A DNA stretch of 64,000 nt. Origin: Bolinopsis microptera. Its lineage: Eukaryota > Ctenophora > Tentaculata > Lobata > Bolinopsidae. The DNA lies in NCBI RefSeq assembly GCF_026151205.1, contig NC_087083.1, forward strand, positions 1,793,501-1,857,500, given 5' to 3'. The notes below the pieces were generated by a model, which did not search any database, was not told the origin of the DNA, and was given only the letters and a program-made list of their open reading frames with translations. Shown piece by piece: positions 1 to 12,100 of the stretch (positions within the stretch are counted from its first letter, which is position 1; each line of letters starts with the position of its first letter). Made by a program: the position numbers and the translations under genes.

Positions 1-825
1 TGTTGGGTCTTCTGTGTGATGAGCGATTGAGTCTATGATTTCAAGGAGTGGGTGATTCGTGGGAATATCAAGTGGTTTGTGTACTGTTCTGCCAAAAAAT
101 GCTGTCTGTCGATGCCCTATCTTAGTAAAATGTACTCCGTGGCAAACTGTCTCCAGGTCTAAATGGTCAAAGTTTATATCACACGGTTCAACAGCACCTG
201 GTATAGTTGGTAACGTCACCGTGTTGAGCTGTGCTAGTGCTGGTGGTGGCGGTGGGGTTGATGGAGGAGTTCTTCTAGAGTTGGCGGCGCTTTCATAAGC
301 TAACATGTCCGTGATACACTGTTTCGCTGCCGCTATCGACTCTGTTAGTTGTTCAATAATCCTCGCATGATGGCTTTCTGCTTCTTGAAGTTTCTCGGAA
401 ATGAGGGAGGTTACGGAAGTGAACTGATGCAAATTTTTAGAAATATCATCTACATTGCTAGTTAGGTGTTGCTCTAGGTGTTGCTTTAAATGTTCATAGG
501 CATGTGCCTTTCTATCCCTAGTTAGCATCCCTACTCCTATTGTATGATCTGTAAAACCACAGATTGTTGAATGGTATTCCGATTCATGTTTAAGTTGTTC
601 TTCTGTCAGGGTTGAGAAGAGCTCTAAACTTGTTTTAGGAGATAATAGTGCCGTCCTAAAAGTTTTATCGTACGTACCGTCTTGTTGTGGGGGTACCAGG
701 CAGGTCTTTGAAGAGGTAGTGAGTGGGTCACTACCTGGTAGCCCCTTGTCATCTGATGAAGGATTCGTCTCGTGAGATGGGTGGGTGGTTGGCTGATCCA
801 ATAAGTTGAGCGCGGCGTCGACCAT
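1..825 (-). CDS. 5' part of a probable mobile-element ORF (runs off window edge)
   Basis: An uninterrupted frame of 275 codons starts at ATG 825 (context ttaccATGG) and is still open at base 1, so the C-terminus lies outside the window. In order it shows a polar Ser/Thr/Pro-rich N-terminus (about residues 1-65), a helical probably coiled-coil part (about 75-180, motif SEKLQEAESHHARIIEQL), a proline-rich linker (about 190-205, TPPSTPPPPPAL), then a folded-looking part with HGVHFTKIGHRQTAFFG. That last part faintly resembles the N-terminal edge of AlkB-type 2-oxoglutarate/Fe(II) oxygenases, but the His/Asp metal-binding motif would lie beyond the edge. The ATG is 70 bases inside a module at 895-1010 that acts as a long terminal inverted repeat elsewhere in the window, so I infer a transposon gene. 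The function is unknown; the AlkB idea is weak. Confidence 0.75.
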   Translation of the reverse strand, partial: MVDAALNLLDQPTTHPSHETNPSSDDKGLPGSDPLTTSSKTCLVPPQQDGTYDKTFRTALLSPKTSLELFSTLTEEQLKHESEYHSTICGFTDHTIGVGMLTRDRKAHAYEHLKQHLEQHLTSNVDDISKNLHQFTSVTSLISEKLQEAESHHARIIEQLTESIAAAKQCITDMLAYESAANSRRTPPSTPPPPPALAQLNTVTLPTIPGAVEPCDINFDHLDLETVCHGVHFTKIGHRQTAFFGRTVHKPLDIPTNHPLLEIIDSIAHHTEDPT

Positions 826-878
826 GGTAAATTTTCTTATCAGCAAACGAATTTCATGCGTAATGTAAAAGACAAATA

Positions 879-894
879 TGATATATATATATAT
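879..894 (-). promoter_or_regulatory. TATA-like alternating AT run upstream of the 825 ORF
   Basis: An alternating TA run ends 54 bases upstream of ATG 825 on the minus strand. It is the only TATA-like element close to that start, but it could equally be a simple dinucleotide repeat. Confidence 0.3.
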
Positions 895-1010
895 CGGTAT
901 CAATTTGCATTAGCGGACTGTTCCTCAAATTAATATCATTTCCTTTAGTTTGGAAAAGAGAGACACTGGCAGCGGTACACTCTACCCATGATTATGGGTT
1001 TTGGTCAAAT
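895..1010 (+). mobile_element. R1 terminal module (right end of TIR element)
   Basis: The module runs from cggtatcaatttgcat to ccatgattatgggttttggt. It recurs at 59000-59130 and 61226-61338 in the same orientation, and inverted at 57922-58030 and 60838-61005. At 60838/61338 and 57922/59130 two copies face each other as inverted termini, so this single copy reads as the right end of an element extending left past base 1. Confidence 0.6.
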
Positions 1011-2030
1011 ATCATCTCTTTTTGATTATAATGTCAGAATAATTTACACAGCTAGTCGAAACTTCATTAACAAGGAGGTAATTTCGACGATTTCGAAATT
1101 CTGCCTTTGAAAACGTGTCCTTGTGTTTAGTTAGGTATATCTGTCGATAACCGACTGAATATGGCACTTTTTACTCATTCAAGTTGGCATTAAATTCATA
1201 GATAATGCCATTTAGATATCGTGGGAAGCAGAATATGTTCGAAATCACGAATGAGCAAAATTCTCACCTTTCGCACGTGCAAACTTTGAGCGGACGTTGC
1301 GTGCGCATACAATATTGAATCACCGTAAATTTTTGCATAGTGGTATTTAATATATAGTTTGATAAGCATGCAATGTTTCAGAAGATTTCAAAAAGAACTT
1401 GGATCACAACGGGACTCCAAAGTTGATAAAAATCGTGAAAATCAAAATTTTTAGTGATTTTAGCTATTTTAAATCAATTTGGGCGTGTCCCCACGTGTGC
1501 AACTTTTCGATTTTTAACTTTAAAACTAGCCTATAACACAATTTACACCTTTAAGAAGCAAAATTGAGCTCCACAACCCAAGGGATAGCCCAACACCAGA
1601 GAATACTAATTCACAACTTTTGTGTTTTTATAAAATTATTCTTCAAAAAAGCACTAACTTCAATAGCAAATATCTTTATGAAGGAGTAAGGTAGGAAACT
1701 TTTCCGGTAGATTTTTAGAATGCTTGAACAATTATCTAAGGTGAAAATGTCATCAGATTTTGAATAAAATTACTCTTTAATGGTGTAAAATCGATTTGAA
1801 AAGTTGTTGTTTTGTCAAAAATCAAGTTTTAAAAACACTTAAATTGATGACGTCATCAAGTGATGATGATGATGATAAATTATTTTTCAATATAAAGTAA
1901 AGTAAAGTATAAACGATTATCTTTAAAACCTGAGGTTCAAAATGACTGTATCTTTTATACTTTTGAATATACGGACACTTAAATGTAGGCTACAATTGAC
2001 TGCAAAAAGCGTCTATACATATTATTATAT
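1010..2030 (+). repeat. R2 dispersed repeat, copy 1
   Basis: About 1 kb of non-coding sequence shared with 61343-62380, including agattt/ccggtagatttt stretches and the tract gggcgtgtccccacgtgtgc. A fragment of R2 also lies inverted at about 58320-58543. Stops occur in all frames. It also carries a gatgatgatgatgataa microsatellite near 1861. Confidence 0.7.
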
Positions 2031-2033
2031 ATC

Positions 2034-2858
2034 TTCACGACAATCTGTTGTAAAACAGGGGTTCCAGAAAACCCACTTCCCGATACTCCTGAAACATGAA
2101 ATTTTTTTAACTGTCGACTTGGAGAAGGTCTAGACGCCCTGCAAAGTTTCAGATCTCTAACTCAATTTTAACATGGTTTTTAAGGCACCTGAATATGGCG
2201 ATTTTGGGTTTTTTACCTAATTTCGTATAACATGCTGGCGCGTATTTTGCGCAAATTTCTTAAAAACCTCCATATAACTATTTCTTATTCCTGTCATCTT
2301 TAACATTGAATTAGAATGTTTTGAACTTAAATGTACCTGCTGAACTACTTTCGAAAAAGTCTTAATGCCTGGAAAACAATAAAGGGGATATAATAGTATA
2401 GGGGGTAAATAGTATTGTGAATATAAGGGCGACGGTAATGCTTGCCAGCATTGTGATACTTCACGACAATCTGTTGTAAAACAGGGGTTCCAGAAAACCC
2501 ATTTCCCGATACTCCTGAAACATGACATTTTTTTACAGTCGATTTGGACAAGGTCTAGACGCCCTGCAAAGTTTCAGATCTCTAACTCAATTTTAACATG
2601 GTTTTTAAGGCACCTGAATATGGCGATTTTGGGTTTTTTACCTAATTTCGTATAACATGCTGGCGCGTATTTTGCGCAAATTTCTTAAAAACCTCCACAT
2701 CACTATTTCTTAGTCCTGTCATCTTTAACATTGAATTAGAATGTTTTGAACTTAAATATACCTGCTGAACTACTTTCGATGAGTCTTAATGCCTGGAAAA
2801 CAATAAAGGGGATATAATAGTATAGGGGGTAAATAGTGTTGTGAATATAAGGGCAACG
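2034..2858. repeat. Tandem duplication, two copies of ~426 bp
   Basis: Copy one starts at 2034 and copy two at 2460; both begin ttcacgacaatctgttgtaa and run through cctggaaaacaataaagggg. Divergence is a few substitutions. Small open frames here read straight through the repeat and are not gene-like. Confidence 0.85.
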
Positions 2859-2859
2859 T

Positions 2860-3150
2860 TTTAAAGTTTAACGAAAGTGACACAAGAATTGAAGCTTATG
2901 ATAATCCTATAAATTTAATTCGATAATTGATTAATTAATTATCTATGCCTATTGTTTTGCTAGTTAAAAATAGGACAAGTAGAGCGAAATACCAAACAAA
3001 AAGTCGAATGCAAAAAGAGCATGATATATAAGTTAACTGGCTTTTATCGCGATCATTATGAAATTAAAAACCTGTTATGTGATACCCTAAAAGAATCATA
3101 ATTACAAAACCATTAAAAAAAATTTAAATAAAAATTTAAAATTTTTTTAA
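2860..3150. other. AT-rich spacer
   Basis: Very AT-rich, with taattaatta and long A/T runs; no gene seen. It leads into the satellite. Confidence 0.4.
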
Positions 3151-6100
3151 TTACTATTGATAAATAACTGGACTCACCAAAAAACGACAATAAAAACTAA
3201 TATACCAGCAGCTTAATCATATCCAAACTGAATACGTTGCCATTTTTTTTTCTTTTTCTTTACTTCTGTTTTATGTTAAATTTTATTCTTAAGCAAATAA
3301 AATGAGCAACAATTTTTCAGTGATTGGTGTATTCGTATTAGCAAATGAATATGAATAACACACAATTAATAAACAATTGATAAAAAACAGACATAAAAAA
3401 CTACATATAGCAGCTTTTTGAGTTTTCCATATCCCAAAAAGAATACGTTGTCAACGACAATTTTTTTCTCATTGTTTTTATTTATTTCTGATTTTTGTTT
3501 AAGTTTTATTCTTATGCAAACATTTAACAGCTGAATATGATAAAATTAACAACATGACATAATGAATAAAATAAATTGATAAAACAACTGACTACAAAAC
3601 GGAACATAAAAAACTTATAGAAAGCAGCTTAATCATATCCAAAAACTGAATACGTTGGCCATTTTTTTTTCTTTTTACCTTTATTCTGATTTTTTTGTTT
3701 TAAATTTTATTCTTAAGCAAAAAAATTGCAGCAACAATTTTAACAGCTGAATAGTGTATACGTATTAGCAACATGGAATATGAATAAACACACAATTAAT
3801 TAAACAAATTGACTAACAAAAACGAAAATAAAAACTAAATATAGCTGCTTTTGATTATCATATCCCAAAAATGAATACGTTGTCAACGACAATTTTTTCT
3901 CAATTTTATTTATTCTGATTTTTGTTTAAATTTTATTCTTAGCAAAACATTTAACAGCTGAATATTATTATAAACATTAACAACATGATATTGAATTAAT
4001 ACAATTGATAAAACAACTGACTAACAATAACGGAAACATAATAAACTAATATACAGCAGCTTAATCATATCCCAAATGAATACGTTGCCATTTTTTTTCT
4101 TTTTCTTGTATTCTGTTTGTTGTTAAATTTTTTTCTTAAGCAAATAAAATGAGCTAAATTTAAACTGTGAATAGTGTATACGTATTGCAACATGAATATG
4201 GAAAACACACAATTAATAAAAACAATTGACTAACAAAACGAACATAATAACTAACATATAGAAGCTTTATTGATTTATCATAGCTCCATAACTGAATTCG
4301 TTGTCATCGACAATTTTTTTCTCATTTGCATTTATTCTGATTTTTTTGTTAAATTTATTCTTAAGCAAACATTTAACAGCTGAATATTATATAAACAGTT
4401 ACAACATGAATATTGAAATACATTACAATTGATAAAAAACTGAACTATCAAAACGCCGACATAAAAAATTAATTTACAGCAGCATTAATCTTATCCCAAA
4501 ACTGGAATTACGTTTGCCATTATTTTTCTTTTTCTTTATCTGATTTTGTTAAATTTTATTCTTAAGCAAAATAAAATGAGCAACAATTTACAGCTGAATA
4601 GTGTTAAGTATTAGCAACATGAATATTGAATAAACACACAATTAATATAACAATGCCTAACAAAACGAACATAAAAACTACATTTTTCAGCTTTTATGAT
4701 TTATCATATCCCAAAAACTGAATACGTTTCAGTCAACTGACAATTTTTTGCTCATTTTATTTATTCTGATTTTTGTAAATTTTATTCTTAAGCAAACATT
4801 TAAACAGCAGAATTTATATAAACATTAAACAACTTGAATATTGATAAAATACATGATAAAACAAAATGACTAACCAAAACGGAACATAAAACTAAATATA
4901 CAGCAAGCTTAATCATATCAAAACTGAATACGTTGCCATTTTTTTTTCTTTGTTTTATTCTTGATTTTTTGTTAAATTTTATTCTTAAGCAAATAAAATG
5001 AGCAACAATTTAACAGCTGAGAATTGTGTATAAGTATTTGCAACATGAATATTGGAATAACACACAATTAATAAAATTTGACTAACAAAACGAAACATAA
5101 AACTAAACATTATAGCGTTTATGATTTAACATATCCCAAAACTGTTTTACGTTGTCATCGACATTTTTTTCTCATTTTATTTATTCTGATTTTTTTGTTA
5201 AATTTTATTCTTAAGCAAACATTTAACCAGCTCTGAATATTATATAAACATTAACTAACATGAATATTGAAATTAAATACAAATTGATATTAAAAAACTA
5301 CTGGACTAACAAAACGAACATAATTAACTAATATACTGCAGCTTAATCTATCCCAAAACTGAATACGTTGCCATTTTTTTTTCTTTTTCTTTATTCTGAT
5401 TTTCTTGTTAAATTGTATTATTAAGCAAATAAATGAGCAACAATTTAACGCATGAAAGTGTATACGATTAGCATCATGGTGAATATTGAATAACCACAAT
5501 TAATTAAAACAATTGACTAAACAAATCGAACATAAAAATAACAATAGCAGCTTTATGATTTATCATATCCCAAAACTGAATACGTTGTCAACGACAATTT
5601 TTTTCTCATGTTATTTATTCTGATTTTTTGTAAATTTTATTCTTATGCAAAACATTTTAACAGTGAATATTATAAAACATTAACAACTTGAATTCAGGAA
5701 TAAAAATTCGATTGATACAACAACTGACATAACAAAAAGGACATAAAAACTAATATCAGCAGCTGAATTTGTTTTTCATATCCCAAAAACTGATTACGTT
5801 TCCTTTTTTTTTCTTTTTCTTTATTCTGATTTTTTGTTAAATTTTATTCTTAAGCAAAATAAATGAGCAACATTTTAAACAGCTGGTATAGTGTATACGT
5901 ATTAGGTCATCATGAATATTGAATAAACACACAATTAATTAAAAAACAATTGGATAAACAAAAACGAACATCATAAACAAACTAACATTTAGCAGCTTTA
6001 TGATTTTATCATATCCAAAAATGAATTCGTTGTCAACGACAATTTTTTTCTCTTTTTTTTATTCTGATTTTTTGTTAATTTTTTTGTAAGCAAACATTTA

Positions 6101-9100
6101 ACAGCTGAATATTATATAAACATTAAAACATGAATATGAGAATAAAAATTCAATTGATAAAAAACAGACTAATCAAAACGGAAACAAAAAACTAATATAC
6201 AGCAGCTTTATCATATCCCAAAACTGATTACGTTGCCATTTTTTTTTTCTTTTTCTTTCTTCTGATTTTTTGTTAAATTTTATTCTTAAGCTAATAAAAT
6301 GAGCAACAATTTTACAGGCTGTATAGTGTATACGTATTAAGTGTGCAACATGATATTGAAAAACACACAATTAATAAAACCCCATAATTGTCTAACCAAA
6401 ACGATAAATAAAAACTAAACATATAGCAGCTTTTGATTTATCATATCCCAAAAACTGGAATACGTTGTCAACGACAATTTTTTTCTCATTTTAATTTTAT
6501 GTCTGTTTTTTGTTAAATTTTATTTCTTAAGCAAACTTTTAAAGCTGAATATTATATAAACATTAAAACATGACTTTTGAATAAAATACAATGATAAAAC
6601 AATGACTATCAAATCCGGAACATAAAAACTAATATACTGCAGCTTAATCATTATCCCAAATGAATACGTTGCAATTTTTTTTTCTTTTTTCCTTTATTCT
6701 GATTTTTTGTTTAAATTTTATTTAAGCAAATTCATATGAGCATCTAATTTAACAGCTGAATAGTGTATAGGAATTAGCAACTTGAATTTGAATATACACA
6801 CATTAATAAAAACAAATGTCTAACAAAACGAACATAAAATCTAAATTTTTTATTGAAGCTTTTTGATTTATCATATCCCAAAACTGGAATTCGTTGTATT
6901 TCAACGAACACTTTTTTCTCATTTTATTATATTCTGATTTTTTGTTAAAATTTTATTCTTAAGCAAACATTTAACAGCTGAATATTATTTAAACAATACA
7001 CATGAAATTGAATTAAATACATTTGATAATACCAACTGACTAACAAAACGGAACATATTAAATTATATACAGCAGCTTAATCCAGATCCCAATTCTGAAT
7101 ACGTTGCCATTTTTTTTTCTTTTTCTTTATTTGATTTTTTGTTAAATTTTATTGTCTAAGCAAATAAATGAGAACAATTTAAACATGAATAGTGTATACG
7201 TATAGCACATGAATATTGAATAACAACACAATTTAATAAAACATTTGACTAACAATAACGAACATAAAATCTAACATATAGCAGCTTATGATTTATCATA
7301 TCCCAAACTGTATACGTTGTCAACGAAATTTTTTTATTTTATTATTCTGATTTTTTTATTGTTAAATTTTATTTCTTAAGCAAACATTTAACAGCTGAAT
7401 ATTATAATAAACATTAAAACAACAAGAATATGAATATAATACAATTGATAATAAACAACTGACTAACTAAACGGAAACATAAAAAAACTATATATACAGC
7501 AGATTAATTCATATCCCAAAACTGAATACGTTGCCATTTTTTTTTCTTTTTCTTTATCCTGTTTTTTTGTTAATTTTTATTTCTTAAGCAATATTAATAT
7601 GAGCAACAATTTAACAGATGAATAGTGTATAGTATTAGCACCATGAATATTGAATAACACACAATTAATATAAAACAATTGACTAACAAGAAAGAACATT
7701 AAAACTAACATATAGCAGCTTATGATTTATCATATCCCAAACTGTATACTTTGGCAAGACACTTTTTTCACATTTTATTTATTCTGATTTTTGTTAAATT
7801 TTATTCTTATTGCAAACATTAACAGCTGAATTTATATAAACATTAAAAACATGAATATTGAATAAAATACAAATGAATAAAACAACTGAACTATAACAAA
7901 ACGGACATAATAAAAACTAATATACTGCAGCTTATCTTAACCCTAAAAACTGATTACGTTGCCATTTTTTTTTCTTTTTCTTATCTGATTTTGTTGTTTA
8001 AAAATTTTATTCTTAAAGCAAATAAATGTGCAACAATTTAACGCTGAATAGTGTATACGTATTATTAGCAAACATGATATTGAATAACACACATTAATAG
8101 AACAATTGACTAACAAAACGAACATATCAAAACTACATTATAGAAGCTTTATGATTTATCATATCCCAAAATGAATACGGTGTCAAACGACAATTTTTTT
8201 CTACTTTTTATTATTTGATTTTTTGTTAATATTTTATTCTTAAGCAAACATTTTACAGCTGAATATTATTTAATCATTAACAACATGAATATTGAATAAA
8301 ATACAATTGATAAAACAAAACTGACTAACAAAACGGAAAATAAAAACTAATATTCAGCAGCTTAATCATATCCCAAACTGAATACGTTGCTTTTTTTTTT
8401 ACTTTGTCTTTATTCTGATTTTTTGTTTTAATTTTATCTTAAGCAATATAAATTGAGCAACAAGTTAACAGCTGAATAGTGTATTCGTTATTAGCAACAT
8501 GAATATGAATAAACACACAATTAATAACAACAATTTGGTATAACAAAACGAACATAAAAAACTAACATATATAGCAGCTTTATGATTTAGTTACCCAAAA
8601 ACTGGAATACGTTGTCTACGGACTCAATTTTTTCTCATTTTATTTATTCTGATTTTTTGTTTAAATTTTTTTTTAAGCAAACATTTAACAGCTGAATATT
8701 ATATAAACATTAACAACAAGATATTGAATAAAAATACAATTGATAAAAACATACTGACTAACAAAACGGAACTTTAAAAAAACTAATATTCAGAGCTTAT
8801 TCATATAACCAAAACTGAATACGTTGCCTATTTTTTTTTTCTTTTTCTTTATTATTTGTTTTTTTGTTAAATTTTATTCTTTAAGCAAATAAAAATGAGC
8901 AACAATTTAACAGCTGATTAGTGTATACGTATTAGCACAGGAATATTGAATTAACACACAATTATTTAAAAAATTGACTAACAAAATCGAACATAAAAAA
9001 ACTTAACACTATACAGCTTATGTTTTATCATATCCCAAATCTGAATACGTTGTCACGACATTTTTTTTCTCTTTTTATTTTTCGGATTTTTTTTGTTAAA

Positions 9101-12100
9101 TTTTATTCTTAAGCAAACATTTAACAGTCATATTTTTTTAAACATTAACACATGAATATTGAATTAAAATACAATTGATATAAAACAATCGACTAACAAA
9201 ACGGAACATTAAAAACTAATATACGCAGCTTAATAATATCCCAAAACTGAATACGTTGTGCATTTTTTTTTCTTTTTCTTTATTCTGATTTTTTGTTAAA
9301 TTTTTTCTTAAGCAATTAAAATGACAAAATCTTAACAGTGAATAAGTGTATACGTATTGCAACATGAATATTGAATAAACACTATTAATAAAACAATTGA
9401 CTAACAAAACGAACATAAAAGTAACATTATAGCAGCTTATGTTTTTATCATATCCTCAAAACCTGAATACGTTGTCAACGACAAATTTTTTTCTCATTTT
9501 TATTTATTCTGATTTTTGTGTAAATTTTATTCTTAAGCAAAACATTTAAAAGCTGAAATATTATGAAAACATTAACATACTGGAATATTGAATAAAATTC
9601 AATTGATAAAAAAAACTTATAACAAAACGGAACATAAAAAAACTAATATACAGCAGCGTAATCATATCCCATAACTGAATCGTTGCCATTTTTTTTTCTT
9701 TTCTTTATTCTGATTTTTTTTGTTAAATTTTATTCTTAAGCAAATTAAAAAATGAGCAACAATTTAACAGCTGAATAGTGTGTATACGTATTAGGCATCA
9801 TGAATATTGAATAAACACAATAATAAAAAAATATGACTAACAAAAAGAACATAGAACACTAACATATAGCAGCTTTATGAATTATATATCCCAAAACTGA
9901 ATACGTTGTCAACGAAAAATTTTTTTCTATATTTTATTTATTCTGATTTTTTGTAAATTTATTCTTAAGAACATTAACAGTGAATATCTATATAAACTTT
10001 AACAACATGTATATTGAATAAAATACAATTGATAAAAACAACTGACTAACAAATCGGAAAACATAAATACTAAATATACAGCAGCTTAAATTCATATCCC
10101 TAAAACTGAATACGTTTGTCCTTTTTTTTTCTTTTTTTCTTTATTATGATTTTTGTTAAATTTTATTCTTATGACATATAAAATGAGCAACAATTTAACA
10201 GCTGATTAGTGTATACGTATTTTTAGCAACATGAATATTGAATAACTCACAATTAATAAACAAAATGACTAACCAAAAACGAATAAAAATCTAAAAATAT
10301 TAGCAGCTTTATGATTTTCATATCCAAAACTGGAATCGTTGTCAACGACAATTGTTTTTCTCATTTTTATTTATTCTGATTTTTTGTTAAATTTTTATTC
10401 TTATTGCAACAGTTTTAACAGCCTGAATATTATATTAAACATTAAAAATCTTGAATATTGAATAAAATACAATTGATTAAAAACAACTGACTAACAAAAC
10501 GGAAATAAAACTAATATACAGCAGCTTAATTCATATCCCAAAACTGAATACGTTGCCATTTTTTTTCTTTTTCTTTATTCTGATAAAGATTTTTTTTGTT
10601 AAATTTTATTCTTAAGCAAATTAAATGTGCAATCATTTAACAGTGAATAGTTGTATTCGTATTAGCTACAATGAATATTGAATATCACACAATTAATAAA
10701 ACAATTGACTAACAAAAAACGAACATAAAAACTAACTTATAGCAGCTTTATGGATTTACTACATATCCAAAACTGAATTCGTTGTCAACGACAATTTTTT
10801 TCTCATTTATTTTATTCTGATTTTTGGTTAAATTTTATCTTAAGCAAACATTTAACAGCTGAATATTATATAAACATTAACATCATGAATATTGAATAAA
10901 TCAATTGATAAAACAACTGACTAACAAAACGGAACATAAAAACTAATATCAGCAGGCTTAATCATATCCCCAAAACTGAATACGTTTGCCATTTTTTTTT
11001 TCTTTTTCTTATTCTGATTTTTTTGTTAAATTTTATTCTTAAGCAAATAAAATGAGCAACAATTTTAACAGTGAATAGTGTTATACGTATTAGCAAAATG
11101 AAATTGAATAAATCACACAATTAATATAAACTATTGAACTTACAAAAGAACATAAAAACTAAATATAGCAGCTTTTTGATTTATCATATCACAATTCTGA
11201 ATACGTTGTCAGCGGACAATTTTTTTCTCATTTTTTTATTCTGATTTTTTGTTACAATTTTATTCTTAAGCAAACATTTAACAGCCTGTATATTTATATA
11301 AACATTAACAACATGGTTATTGATAAATACAATGATTAAAACAACTGACTAACAAAACGGAACATTAAAAATAATATACAGCTGCTTAATCATATCATAT
11401 CTGATAGCGTTGCCATTTTTTTTTCTTTTCTTTATTCTGATTTTTTGTTAAATTTTATTCTTAAGCAAATATTAATGAGCAACATTTAACAGTGAATGTG
11501 TTCTACGTATTAGCAACATGATTTTTGAATAACTCACATTTGATAAAACAATTGACTAACAAACGAACTAAATAACTAACATTTTGCAGATTTATGATTT
11601 ATTCAATCCCATAACTGAATTACGTTGTCAAACGACCAATTTTTTTCTCATTTTATTTATTCGATTTTTTGTTAATTTTTTATTCTTAAGCAAAATTTAA
11701 CAGCTGTCTTTTATATAAACATTTAACAACATGAAAATGTGATAAATACAATTGAAAAACAACTGACTAACAAAACGGAACATAAAAACTAATGACAGCA
11801 GCTTAATCATATCCAAAAACTGAATACGTTGCCTTTTGTTTTTTTTTCTTCTTTCTTTTTCTGATTTTTTGTTAAATTTTATTCTTAAGCAATGAAGATT
11901 ACTGTACAAATGAGCAACAATTTAACAGCTGATAGTGTATACGTATAGCAACATGAATATTGAATAAACTCACATTAATAAAAACAACTTGACTAACAAA
12001 AAACGAACATAAAAAAACTAACATATAGCTGCTTTATGGATTTATCATAATCCCAAAAATGAATACGTTGTCAACGACATATTTTTTTCTCTATTTATTT

